This document shows positions 6,710 through 14,066 of a stretch of DNA of 18,103 bases, one piece after another (within the stretch, counting starts at the first letter, position 1; every line of letters begins with the position of its first letter). A program made the position numbers and the translations under genes. The notes beneath the pieces are model-generated. The model was not told the DNA's origin and made no database searches. It saw only the letters and a list, made by a program, of their open reading frames with translations. The stretch is taken from the NCBI GenBank assembly GCA_019245455.1, contig JAFARM010000342.1:1-18103 (forward strand). The letters are read 5' to 3'. Source of the stretch: Sphingomonadaceae bacterium (lineage in GTDB: Bacteria; Pseudomonadota; Alphaproteobacteria; Sphingomonadales; Sphingomonadaceae).

Positions 6710-7392
6710 GCCCTGAGCGCGATGGCGGGTACGACGCGAGCCGCCGCCTTCGCCTTGCCGTCGAAGTCGTGCGCCACGAGGATCCCGCGGACGAGCACCT
6801 CCGGCTCCTCGTCGGCAATGTCGCCCATATAGCTGAGTAGTTGCCCGATCGCGGTTCGATCGGCGCGCCCAGCCTTCAACTCAATCACCACATTTGCCCC
6901 GCTGGCGTCGCGAGCGAGGATGTCGATGAAGCCGGAGGCGACCGACCGCTCGACGCCATCATCAATGATCGTGAGAGCGGGGTCGAGTTGCGCGATGTCG
7001 CGACGCAGCGACTTCTGCAGGTCGCGCTCAAGACCGATGCGCTCGACGGGCTCCTGCTCGGCGACGGGCGCAGGGCTGATGCTGGGCGGTACAGGCGTTT
7101 CTGATCCGCCGTCGAGGAACCGACGATAGAGCCCGACCGCTGACCGGACCGACGCCAGCGTGTTGTACAAATCGCCGCTTATCTTGACCTTGGCCGGGTT
7201 CGGTCGTCCGCGTCGGCGGTCATCCGTGCTGTACCGCAGCGAGTCGAGCACGGCGGCGAGCCGATCCGACGCGAAATGAGCGGCCAAGTCTCCGTATGCA
7301 TCCTCCGCACGCGACGCGTAGGACAGCTGGGTCGCAATGGTGTTTGCGCTGTACTCCTGCGCCTCGAGCCAACGGCGATAGTCTGCGCGCAT
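6670..7392 (-). CDS. NucS/EndoMS-like endonuclease (DUF91-type catalytic domain) with distinct N-terminal domain
   Basis: Predicted DNA endonuclease. The C-terminal half (about 117-240) looks like the NucS catalytic domain: GLERDLQKSL, then SGFIDILARD, VVIELKAGR and IGQLLSYMGD. Asp157, Glu171, Lys173, Gln184 and Tyr188 fit the known catalytic pattern D-E-K-Q-Y of archaeal NucS. The N-terminal part (1-95) does not look like the NucS DNA-binding domain. Its text DYRRWLEAQEYSANTIATQL and the later DLYNTLASVRSAVGLYRRFL recalls SAM-like core-binding domains of integrases. A Pro-rich linker (about 95-117) joins them. ATG at 7392 is chosen over an upstream one because GGGGGA lies at Shine-Dalgarno distance. 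Third codon positions are less GC-rich than in the neighbours, suggesting transfer. Its substrate (mismatched, branched or foreign DNA) is not known. Confidence 0.82.
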   Translation of the reverse strand: MRADYRRWLEAQEYSANTIATQLSYASRAEDAYGDLAAHFASDRLAAVLDSLRYSTDDRRRGRPNPAKVKISGDLYNTLASVRSAVGLYRRFLDGGSETPVPPSISPAPVAEQEPVERIGLERDLQKSLRRDIAQLDPALTIIDDGVERSVASGFIDILARDASGANVVIELKAGRADRTAIGQLLSYMGDIADEEPEVLVRGILVAHDFDGKAKAAARVVPAIALRAYSVRFAFTDAST

Positions 7393-7490
7393 CAATCCCC
7401 CCAGCGACGGCATCGGCACGGCGTATCGTGCGGTGTCGCCCTTGCCAAGCCGAGCGCGATGGGGCGGTATCGGCCTTGGGGAGGCGGGCG

Positions 7491-8762
7491 ATGGCGACGG
7501 CGGCGGCAGGGGCGGGCGTACCGAAGCGGCTGATCCTCGTCGCGATGTGCTTCGCCGCGACCTCGATCTGCTACGTCGATCGGGTCAACATCTCGGTCGC
7601 GGTGATCCCGATGGCGAGCCGTTTCGGCTGGTCGGCGACGACCAAGGGCGCGGTGCTGACGTCGTTCTTCGTCGGCTATCTGCTGGCGATGCTGCCGACC
7701 GGGATGCTGACGGCGCGGCTCGGCGGGCGGCGCGTGCTGGGGGCGGCGCTCGCCGGCTGGTCGCTGGCGACGCTGGCGACGCCGGCGGCGGCGTTCGCCG
7801 GGCTGCCGGCGCTGCTTGCCGTCCGGGTGCTGATGGGGACGGCCGAGGCCGCGACGTTCCCGGCGGCGATCGGCCTGTTCGCGCGCTGGCTGCCGGCGGG
7901 CGAGCGGTCGCGGGCGGTGGCGCTCAACCTCGGCGGCATTCCGGTCGGTACCGTCGTCGGACTGTCGGCGGCGGGCGCGCTGATCGCCGCCTTCGGCTGG
8001 CCGGCGATGTTCGTCGTATTCGGCCTCGCGGGCCTCGCCTTCGCCGGGCTGTGGTTCGTGGTCGTCCGCGACTCGCCCGCCGAGCACCCGCGAGTTGGCG
8101 CGGCGGAGGCGGCGCTGCTCGCCGAACAGGCGGCGGCGACCGCACCGGCGGCGGTGCCGTGGCGCGTTCTGTTCGGCAAGCGTGCGTGCTGGGCGATCCT
8201 CGTCAACCACTTCGCCAGCAACTGGGTGCTGTACCTGATGCTGACCTGGCTGCCGTCGTACCTGCACGACGCGCGCCACCTCGACGTCGCCAAGGCCGGG
8301 CTGACCGCCGTGCTGCCGTGGCTCAGCCTGTTCGTCACGGGGAACGCGGCCGGGCACATCGGCGACGCGCTCGTCGCGCGCGGCGTTTCGCTGCTGACGA
8401 TCCGGAAGGCGATGCAGGTGGCGGCGCTCGTCGGCAGCGCCGCGGCGCTGCTGCTCGCCGAGCGGGCGACGGGGACGGCGGAGGCGGTCGCGCTGCTGTG
8501 CGTCGCGATGGGCTTTCTCGGGCTGGTGTCGGCGGGGTATGCGTCGAACCACCTCGACATTGCCCCGCGCCACGCCGCGCCCCTCTACGCGCTGACCAAC
8601 ACCGCCGGCACGGTGCCGGGGATCGTCGGCGTCTATGTCACCGGCGCGCTGCTCGACGCGACCGGCAACTACGCCGCGACGTTCGCGCTGGCCGCCGGAG
8701 TCAACCTCATCGGCGCGCTTATCTGGCTGCTGTGGGCGCGGGCCGACTGCGTCGTCGACTGA
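7491..8762 (+). CDS. MFS transporter, anion:cation symporter (ACS) type
   Basis: Inner-membrane secondary transporter with about 12 hydrophobic helices in 423 residues. The ACS family is suggested by CYVDRVNISVAVIP in helix 1 (Asp30, Arg31, Asn33), by motif A-like GMLTARLGGRR in the loop after helix 2, by RWLPAGERSRAVAL, and by a second-half helix with NTAGTVPGIVGVYVTG. The family moves organic anions such as sugar acids, phthalate or glucarate; the substrate here cannot be told. ATG at 7491 has an excellent Shine-Dalgarno (GGGGAGG) and is preferred over the longer frame. Its stop codon directly abuts the stop of the convergent deacylase-type gene, which leaves no room for a terminator. Co-location with an amidohydrolase may hint at uptake of acylated amino acids, but the strands are opposite. 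Confidence 0.9.
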   Translation: MATAAAGAGVPKRLILVAMCFAATSICYVDRVNISVAVIPMASRFGWSATTKGAVLTSFFVGYLLAMLPTGMLTARLGGRRVLGAALAGWSLATLATPAAAFAGLPALLAVRVLMGTAEAATFPAAIGLFARWLPAGERSRAVALNLGGIPVGTVVGLSAAGALIAAFGWPAMFVVFGLAGLAFAGLWFVVVRDSPAEHPRVGAAEAALLAEQAAATAPAAVPWRVLFGKRACWAILVNHFASNWVLYLMLTWLPSYLHDARHLDVAKAGLTAVLPWLSLFVTGNAAGHIGDALVARGVSLLTIRKAMQVAALVGSAAALLLAERATGTAEAVALLCVAMGFLGLVSAGYASNHLDIAPRHAAPLYALTNTAGTVPGIVGVYVTGALLDATGNYAATFALAAGVNLIGALIWLLWARADCVVD

Positions 8763-10508
8763 CTATTCCGCCGCCTCGGCAAAGGCGCGCGGGGCGCGCT
8801 GCGGCCCGCGGATCAGCCGGCCCGGCCGCGCGCCGGTCGCCACGCCATCGCGGAACGTCACCACGCCCGACTTGATCGTGTAGCGATAGCCGTCGGCCTT
8901 CTGCAGCAGCCGCTTGCCGCCCGCCGGCAGGTCGAAGGCGATGTACGGCTTGTGCAGCCTGAGCGCGGCGAGGTCGATGATGTTGACGTCGGCGACCATC
9001 CCCGGTGCCAGCCGGCCGCGGTCGTCGAGGCCGTACATCGCCGCCGTGTCCGCCGTCTGCCGCTTGACCGCGGCGGCGAGGCTCAGCCGGCCGGCGCGCT
9101 TGCGGTCGCGCACCCAGTGGGTCAGCATGAACGTCGGCGAGGCGGCGTCGCAGATGACGCCGCAGTGCGCGCCGCCGTCCGACAGGCTGACCACCGTTGC
9201 CGGGTGCTCGAGCAGCTCGAGGACGTGGTCGAGGTGGCCGTCGGCATAGTTCAGGATCGGCAGGTAGATGAACCCACGGCCCTCGTCCGCCATCATCGTG
9301 TCATAGGCGACCTCGGCCGGATCGCGCCCCTCGCGCTCGGCGATCGCGGCGATGCTCATGTCGGGCGTCGGCTCGTAGTCGGGCGCGTCGCCAAGCGGGA
9401 ACTGCATCGTCCAGCCGTGCAGCAGCAGGTCGACGAGTGCCGAGTCGTTCTCCGGCCGCTCGGCCGGGTCGGCGAGGAGCTGCGCCTTGAACGCGGGGTC
9501 GCGCAGGTGCGCCAGCTGCTCGGGCCAGGGCAGGGCGGCGATCTGCTGCCAGCTCGCGCGCGTGATGAACGGGTGCGCCGTGCCGCGCCAGTTGAGGAGC
9601 ACGCCGGTGCCGCGCAGCGCGACCTGCGCCGTCACCTTTGCGCCTTCCGCGCGCGCCGCCTCGGTGCGGGCGAGCTGGTCGCGCCAGCCCTCGTCGTCGA
9701 GCGGCGACTGGAGCAGGGCGAAGCTGACCGGCATCCCCGTCCTCAGCGACAGGTCCTTCATCCAGGCGAACTCCTCGCCGCACGGATTGAGGTCGCTCGC
9801 CATCTCGAACACGCCGTGGCCGGCCCGCACGATGCCTTCGCCGATGCCGAGCAGCTCGGCGCGGTCGGCGTAGGTGCCGGGGACGACGTTGCCGTCGACG
9901 GCACGGTGGAGGACGGTGCGGCTAGTCGAGAAGCCGAGCGCGCCGGCCTTCAGCCCCTCCTCGACGATCGTCGCCATGGCGGCGATGTCGTCCGCTGTCG
10001 CCGGCTCGTTCGCCGCGCCGCGCTCGCCCATGACATAGGCCCGGACCGCGCCGTGGGGCACGTGGGTGGCGACGTCGACGGTGCGCGGCATCGCCTCCAG
10101 CGCGTCGAGATATTGCGGAAAACTCTCCCAGCCCCAGGTCATGCCCTCGGCCAGCGCGGTGCCGGGAATGTCCTCGACGCCCTCCATCAGGCCGATCAGC
10201 CACTCGTGCTTGTCGGGCCGGGCCGGGGCGAAACCGACGCCGCAGTTGCCCATGACGATCGAGGTAACGCCGTGCCAGCTCGACGGGCCGAGCTCCGGAT
10301 CCCAGGTCGCTTGGCCGTCGTAGTGGGTGTGGATGTCGACGAAGCCGGGCGTGACCACCATGCCTTCCGCCGTGATCTCTTCCCGACCCCGGGTGGTCAC
10401 GGCCCCGAGCGCCGTGATCCGCCCGCCGTCGATGGCGACGTCGCCGACGAACGGCGCGCCGCCGCTGCCATCGACGATCGTTCCGCCGCGAATGACCAGG
10501 TCGTGCAT
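8763..10508 (-). CDS. N-acyl-D-amino-acid deacylase-type amidohydrolase
   Basis: Metal-dependent amidohydrolase (581 residues) of the D-aminoacylase group, which hydrolyses N-acyl-D-amino acids or related amides. Visible hallmarks are the N-terminal beta-sandwich start [15 protein letters not shown], the metal-binding HxH in [12 protein letters not shown] (His60, His62), the cysteine ligand of this subgroup in [10 protein letters not shown] (Cys89), and the late catalytic Asp in [11 protein letters not shown]. The C-terminus returns to the composite sandwich with [16 protein letters not shown]. It is about 100 residues longer than classical D-aminoacylases, so substrate assignment is uncertain. 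ATG at 10508 is favoured over TTG at 10523 because GGGAGAG lies just before it. It is divergent from the DUF3224 gene. Confidence 0.88.
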   Translation of the reverse strand: MHDLVIRGGTIVDGSGGAPFVGDVAIDGGRITALGAVTTRGREEITAEGMVVTPGFVDIHTHYDGQATWDPELGPSSWHGVTSIVMGNCGVGFAPARPDKHEWLIGLMEGVEDIPGTALAEGMTWGWESFPQYLDALEAMPRTVDVATHVPHGAVRAYVMGERGAANEPATADDIAAMATIVEEGLKAGALGFSTSRTVLHRAVDGNVVPGTYADRAELLGIGEGIVRAGHGVFEMASDLNPCGEEFAWMKDLSLRTGMPVSFALLQSPLDDEGWRDQLARTEAARAEGAKVTAQVALRGTGVLLNWRGTAHPFITRASWQQIAALPWPEQLAHLRDPAFKAQLLADPAERPENDSALVDLLLHGWTMQFPLGDAPDYEPTPDMSIAAIAEREGRDPAEVAYDTMMADEGRGFIYLPILNYADGHLDHVLELLEHPATVVSLSDGGAHCGVICDAASPTFMLTHWVRDRKRAGRLSLAAAVKRQTADTAAMYGLDDRGRLAPGMVADVNIIDLAALRLHKPYIAFDLPAGGKRLLQKADGYRYTIKSGVVTFRDGVATGARPGRLIRGPQRAPRAFAEAAE

Positions 10509-10585
10509 GGCCGACTCTCCCAAGGATTTCGCGCGACGCTACCATGGCACTTGACGTTTGCGGAATGGAAAACGAGATTGAACAT
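10509..10585. promoter_or_regulatory. Divergent promoter region, possible leaderless start on the plus strand
   Basis: This 77-base gap lies between two divergent starts. On the plus strand TTGACG at 10551-10556 is a good -35. Seventeen bases later GAGATT (10574-10579) is a weak -10, which would place transcription start at about the ATG at 10586. The minus strand holds the Shine-Dalgarno of the deacylase-type gene. Confidence 0.4.
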
Positions 10586-11029
10586 ATGGGGTACAGACGG
10601 GTCCTAGCGGCGACGCTGTTGGCGGCGGCCGGACAGGCGGAGGCGGCGATGCATCAGGCGAGCGGCAGGTTCGACGTGGCGATGACGCCGGCCTTGGCCG
10701 ATCCGGCGTGGCTCGGCCACATGACGATGGCCAAGACCTATCACGGCCCGCTCGCGGCGACCGCGGCGGGCGAGTTCTGGTTGGCGGGCGATCCCAAGTC
10801 CGGCTCGGCGGGCTATGTCGCCGCCGAGAAGGTCGAGGGCACGCTCGACGGCCGGCAGGGCAGCTTCGTCCTGATGCACAGCGCGACGATGACCGCGGGC
10901 AAGCCGGAGATGCGGGTCTTCGTCGTGCCGGGCTCGGGCACGGGCGCGCTCGCCGGCCTGACGGGCACGCTCGCGATCCGCATCGAGGGTGGGCAGCACT
11001 TCTACACGCTCGATTACGACCTGCCCTAA
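10586..11029 (+). CDS. Secreted DUF3224 family protein
   Basis: Function unknown. The 147 residues begin with a likely signal peptide (MGYRRVLAATLLAAAGQAEA). A single DUF3224 beta-barrel-like domain follows: GRFDVAMTP, LGHMTMAKTYHGPLAATAAG, then SAGYVAAEKVEGTLDGRQGS and SFVLMHSATM, PGSGTGALAGLTGTLAIRIEGGQHFYTLDYDLP. This family normally lacks a signal peptide and sits in the cytoplasm, so the leader here suggests a periplasmic version. Two other ATGs lie upstream in frame (10544 and 10565). The one at 10586 best places the basic residues before the hydrophobic core, but it has no strong ribosome binding site and may be leaderless. Confidence 0.82.
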   Translation: MGYRRVLAATLLAAAGQAEAAMHQASGRFDVAMTPALADPAWLGHMTMAKTYHGPLAATAAGEFWLAGDPKSGSAGYVAAEKVEGTLDGRQGSFVLMHSATMTAGKPEMRVFVVPGSGTGALAGLTGTLAIRIEGGQHFYTLDYDLP

Positions 11030-11113
11030 GGCCGCTGCGGTCGATGATCGGAACCGGAGCGGCGCGACGCTTGCCGCGCGGGCACTGTAACGTGAAGCGG
11101 GCATAATCTCGGC

Positions 11114-11156
11114 TTGACTAACGGTAAGCGCCAGCTTACGGTAAGCCATGACTTAC
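11114..11156 (+). promoter_or_regulatory. Promoter with two tandem palindromes (probable ArsR-type autoregulatory operator)
   Basis: TTGACT at 11114-11119 is a near-consensus -35. A -10 would fall at about 11137-11142 (TACGGT, weak), putting the start of transcription at the ATG at 11148. Two palindromes lie over it: GTAAGC-N4-GCTTAC at 11124-11139 (perfect 6-bp arms) and GTAAG-N6-CTTAC at 11141-11156. Their centres are 17 bases apart and the second covers the start codon. Binding of a dimeric winged-helix protein here would block both polymerase and the message start. Confidence 0.65.
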
Positions 11157-11480
11157 GCAGCTCAGGCCCTCGACAGCTTCGCCGCCCTCGGCGACCCGAC
11201 GCGGCGTGCGATCTTCGAGGAAGTGGCGGCGCGGCCGGCGAGCGTCGGTGCGCTCGCGGCGCGGCTGCCGGTCAGCCGCCCGGCGGTGTCGCAGCACCTG
11301 AAGGTCCTCAAGGCGGCCGGGCTGGTGCGCGACGAGCCGGAGGGCACGCGCCGCATCTACCGGCTCGACCTGCGCGGCATCGCCGCCATGCGCGACTGGC
11401 TCGACCGCCACTGGGACGGGGCGCTCGACGCCTTCGCCGACTTCGCCGACCGGGAACACGACAGGGAGAACCGCCCGTGA
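11148..11480 (+). CDS. ArsR/SmtB-type winged-helix transcriptional repressor
   Basis: Cytoplasmic DNA-binding dimer of 110 residues. The N-terminal FAALGDPTRRAIFEEVAARP is the classic ArsR opening. The helix-turn-helix spans about 32-60 (SVGALAARLPVSRPAVSQHL, then KVLKAAGLV) and the wing is DEPEGTRRIYRLD. The metal-binding ELCVCDL-type motif and cysteines are absent, so it is not a metal sensor of the classical kind. It closely resembles the SdpR-like regulators that are commonly paired with an SRPBCC gene. The stop overlaps the next start as GTGA, and the promoter carries paired palindromes, so it very probably represses its own operon. The inducer is unknown. Confidence 0.92.
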   Translation: MTYAAQALDSFAALGDPTRRAIFEEVAARPASVGALAARLPVSRPAVSQHLKVLKAAGLVRDEPEGTRRIYRLDLRGIAAMRDWLDRHWDGALDAFADFADREHDRENRP

Positions 11481-11935
11481 GCATCGCGCCGATCGTCCGC
11501 ACCGTCACCGTCCGCCAGCCGCCCGACCGCGCCTTCGACCTGTTCACCGCGCGCATCGGCGACTCGTGGCCGCGCCAGCAGTCGCTCGGCCCCGGCGAGC
11601 TGGCGAGCGTCAGCCTCGAGCCCCGCGTCGGCGGCCGCTGGCGCGAGCACAAGGTCGACGGCAGCGAGGCGACGTTCGGCGATGTCCTCGCCTGGGAGCC
11701 GCCGCACCGGCTGCTCCTCGCCTGGCGCATCGACGCGGCGTTCCAGTACGACCCGGCGCTGACGACCGAGGTCGAGGTGCGTTTCGACGCGATCGACGAG
11801 GGAACGAGGGTGACGCTCGAGCACCGCAACCTCGAGCGCTTCGGCAGCGACGCGCCGCGGATCGCCGAGCTGCTCGGCGGCGGCTGGCCGACGACCCTCG
11901 CCCACTTCGCCGATTTCACTGCAACCACCGCCTGA
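11477..11935 (+). CDS. SRPBCC (AHSA1/START-like) ligand-binding protein
   Basis: Small soluble helix-grip protein of 152 residues with a hydrophobic pocket, of the AHSA1-like branch of the SRPBCC superfamily. Typical text is VRTVTVRQPPDRAFDLFT, RVGGRWRE, GDVLAWEPPHRLLLAWRI, TEVEVRFDAIDEGTRVTLEH and the final GGGWPTTLAHFADF. It starts with GTG at 11477, overlapping the ArsR stop by 4 bases, so the two are translationally coupled. In such pairs the SRPBCC protein is thought to bind or process a small molecule linked to the repressor, but this is inference. The frame also reads upstream across the whole repressor gene; that part is out-of-frame artefact. Confidence 0.9.
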   Translation: MSIAPIVRTVTVRQPPDRAFDLFTARIGDSWPRQQSLGPGELASVSLEPRVGGRWREHKVDGSEATFGDVLAWEPPHRLLLAWRIDAAFQYDPALTTEVEVRFDAIDEGTRVTLEHRNLERFGSDAPRIAELLGGGWPTTLAHFADFTATTA

Positions 11936-11948
11936 AGGGGAGCCCGTC

Positions 11949-12605
11949 ATGTCCGATTTCATCGTCCACGCCATTCCCGGCAGTCCGTTCGCCCGCGCCG
12001 TCATGGCGGTGATGGCGGAGAAGGGTGCGCCGTACCGCCTCGCCGCCCTCAAGCCCGGCGAGCACAAGCAGCCGGCGCACCTCGCCCGCCACCCCTTCGG
12101 CCGGATGCCGGCGATCGAGCACGGCGACTTCGGCCTGTACGAGACGCAGGCGATCCTGCGCTACATCGACCGGACGTGGCCGACGCCGCCGCTGACCCCG
12201 GCCGAGCCGAAGGCGGCGGCGCGGATGGACCAGGCGATGGCGGTCGCCGACTGGTACTTGTTCCCCGGTGTCGCCAGCGTCATCGGCTTCCAGCGCGTCG
12301 TCGGTCCGGCGCTGCTCGGGCTGGTCCCCGACGAGGCGGCGTGCGCGGCGGCGATGCCGGCGGCGCACACGGTGTTCGCGGCGCTCGCCGACCTGCTCGG
12401 CGACCGGCCGTTCTTCGCCGGCGCGGTGTCGCTCGCCGACTTCCTGCTCGCGGCGCAGATCAACTTCCTTGAGCGGGCGCCGGAGTGGGCGGCGCTGACC
12501 GCCGAGCGTGCCGCGCTGCCCCGCTGGCTGGCGCGGATGCAGGCGCGGCCGTCGTTCGCCGCGACGACGTGGGAGCGGGTGGCGGAGCTGGCGGCGGCGG
12601 CCTGA
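11949..12605 (+). CDS. Glutathione S-transferase family protein
   Basis: Cytosolic GST of 218 residues. The thioredoxin-like N-terminal domain has the candidate catalytic Ser12 in IPGSPFARAV, the cis-proline in GRMPAIEHG (Pro54) and the glutathione-gamma-glutamyl-binding pair Glu65-Thr66 in LYETQAILRYID. The all-helical C-terminal domain follows from about 85, with the N-capping box in FFAGAVSLADFLLAAQ. The sequence around GEHKQPAHLARHPFGRMPA is most like phi-class bacterial GSTs. It follows the SRPBCC gene by 13 bases with a good GGGGAG ribosome binding site, and so is the third gene of the ArsR-controlled operon. The operon is closed by a hairpin, and the next gene makes glutathione. Confidence 0.92.
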   Translation: MSDFIVHAIPGSPFARAVMAVMAEKGAPYRLAALKPGEHKQPAHLARHPFGRMPAIEHGDFGLYETQAILRYIDRTWPTPPLTPAEPKAAARMDQAMAVADWYLFPGVASVIGFQRVVGPALLGLVPDEAACAAAMPAAHTVFAALADLLGDRPFFAGAVSLADFLLAAQINFLERAPEWAALTAERAALPRWLARMQARPSFAATTWERVAELAAAA

Positions 12606-12611
12606 GGCGCT

Positions 12612-12640
12612 CGGGCGGGGGTCGATTGCGCCCCCGCCCG
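12612..12640 (+). terminator. GC-rich hairpin terminator after the ArsR-SRPBCC-GST operon
   Basis: CGGGCGGGGG at 12612-12621 and CCCCCGCCCG at 12631-12640 form a perfect 10-bp stem with a 9-base loop. It lies 6 bases after the GST stop and 22 before the glutamate-cysteine ligase start. There is no T-tract, so it could also be an RNA stability element. Confidence 0.6.
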
Positions 12641-12661
12641 TGCCCCGCTAAGCGCGCGTTC

Positions 12662-14050
12662 ATGAGCAATCACCTGACGGCGTTCGGCGACGACACCCGG
12701 ATCGAATCGCGCGACCAGCTGGTCGGGGTGTTCGAGCGCGGCTGCAAGCCGGCGGCCGACTGGCGCATCGGCACCGAGCACGAGAAGTTCGTTTACCGCA
12801 CCGCCGACCACCGCGCGCCGGCATATGACGAGCCGGGCGGCATCCGCGATCTTCTGAAGGGCATGGAAGCGTTCGGCTGGGAGCCGGTCGAAGAGGTCGG
12901 GCCCGACGGCACGCCCAACGTCATCGCGCTCAAGGGGGCGGACGGCGCGATCAGCCTCGAACCCGCCGGGCAGTTCGAGCTGTCGGGCGCGCCGCTCGAG
13001 ACGATCCACCAGACGTGCGCCGAATCGAACCGCCACCTGAAGCAGTGCCGCGAGGTCGGCGACCGGCTCGGCCTCGGCTTCCTCGGCCTCGGCTTCTGGC
13101 CCGACAAGACGCGCGCCGAGCTGCCGGTGATGCCCAAGGGGCGCTACGCGATCATGCTGCGCCATATGCCGCGCGTCGGCGGCCTCGGCCTCGACATGAT
13201 GAAGCGGACCTGCACCATTCAGACCAACCTCGACTATGCGTCCGAGGCGGACATGGTGAAGAAGTTCCGCGTGTCGCTGGCCCTGCAGCCGCTGGCGACC
13301 GCGCTGTTCGCCAACTCGCCGTTCACCGAGGGCAAGCCCAACGGCTTCAAGAGCTTCCGCAGCCACATCTGGACCGACACCGACCCGCACCGCACCGGCA
13401 CGCTGCCGTTCGTGTTCGAGGACGGCTTCGGCTTCGACCGCTACGTCGACTATGCGCTCGATGTGCCGATGTACTTCGTCTACCGCGACGGCACCTACAT
13501 CGACGCCGCGGGCCTCAGCTTCCGCGATTTCCTCGCCGGGCGGCTGGCGCCGCTCTACGGCGAGACGCCGACGGTGGCCGACTGGAAGGACCATCTGTCG
13601 ACCGCCTTCCCCGAGGTGCGGATGAAGAGCTACCTCGAGATGCGCGGGGCGGACGGCGGGCGCTGGGACCGCATCTGCGCGCTGCCGGCGCTGTGGGTCG
13701 GGCTGCTCTACGACGGCACCGCGCTCGCTGCCGCGTGGGACCTGTGCAAGGGGTGGAGCCCCGCCGACCACGCCCGCCTGCGCGACGAGGTGCCGGCGAT
13801 GGCGCTGGCCGCGGCCAGCCCGAACGGCGGCACCCTGCAGGACTTGGCGAAAGAGGTCCTGAAGATCGCCGACGCCGGCCTCGCCGCCCGCGCCCGGCTC
13901 AACGGGGCAGGGGACAGCGAGCAGGGGTTCCTGGGGCCGCTCCACGAGATCGCGTCGAGCGGCCTGACCAACGCCGACCGGATGCTCGAGGCGTATCACG
14001 GCCGCTGGGCCGGCGATGTCGCCGCGGTGTATGCCGAGGAGAGCTATTGA
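12662..14050 (+). CDS. gshA: Glutamate-cysteine ligase (GCS2/plant-type)
   Basis: Cytosolic ATP-dependent ligase that joins glutamate and cysteine, the first and rate-limiting step of glutathione synthesis. The 462 residues match the plant/alphaproteobacterial class. IGTEHEKFVYR gives Glu39 and Glu41 at the metal site. SLEPAGQFELSGAPL, RYAIMLRHMPRVGGLGLDMM, KRTCTIQTNLDYASEADM and NSPFTEGKPNGFKSFRSHIW supply further conserved active-site text. ATG at 12662 has no Shine-Dalgarno, but the coding similarity starts right after it. A longer open frame upstream runs antiparallel in meaning through the GST gene and is ignored. It sits directly behind a GST gene. Confidence 0.94.
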   Translation: MSNHLTAFGDDTRIESRDQLVGVFERGCKPAADWRIGTEHEKFVYRTADHRAPAYDEPGGIRDLLKGMEAFGWEPVEEVGPDGTPNVIALKGADGAISLEPAGQFELSGAPLETIHQTCAESNRHLKQCREVGDRLGLGFLGLGFWPDKTRAELPVMPKGRYAIMLRHMPRVGGLGLDMMKRTCTIQTNLDYASEADMVKKFRVSLALQPLATALFANSPFTEGKPNGFKSFRSHIWTDTDPHRTGTLPFVFEDGFGFDRYVDYALDVPMYFVYRDGTYIDAAGLSFRDFLAGRLAPLYGETPTVADWKDHLSTAFPEVRMKSYLEMRGADGGRWDRICALPALWVGLLYDGTALAAAWDLCKGWSPADHARLRDEVPAMALAAASPNGGTLQDLAKEVLKIADAGLAARARLNGAGDSEQGFLGPLHEIASSGLTNADRMLEAYHGRWAGDVAAVYAEESY

Positions 14051-14066
14051 GCTAAGGTGCGCGCCT

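Noticed and set aside
8952..10607. A 551-codon plus-strand open frame opposite the deacylase-type gene
   Set aside because: It mirrors the real gene, shows no domain, and its start lacks a ribosome binding site.
11049..11075. GGAAC at 11050 as a general-stress promoter for the ArsR operon
   Set aside because: No CGTT-like element at 16-17 bases, and a better TTGACT element lies next to the gene.
12161..13999. A 612-codon open frame on the minus strand opposite glutamate-cysteine ligase
   Set aside because: It is antisense to a gene with clear family motifs, its product is Arg/Ala/Val-rich without any domain, and long antisense frames are expected in GC-rich DNA.
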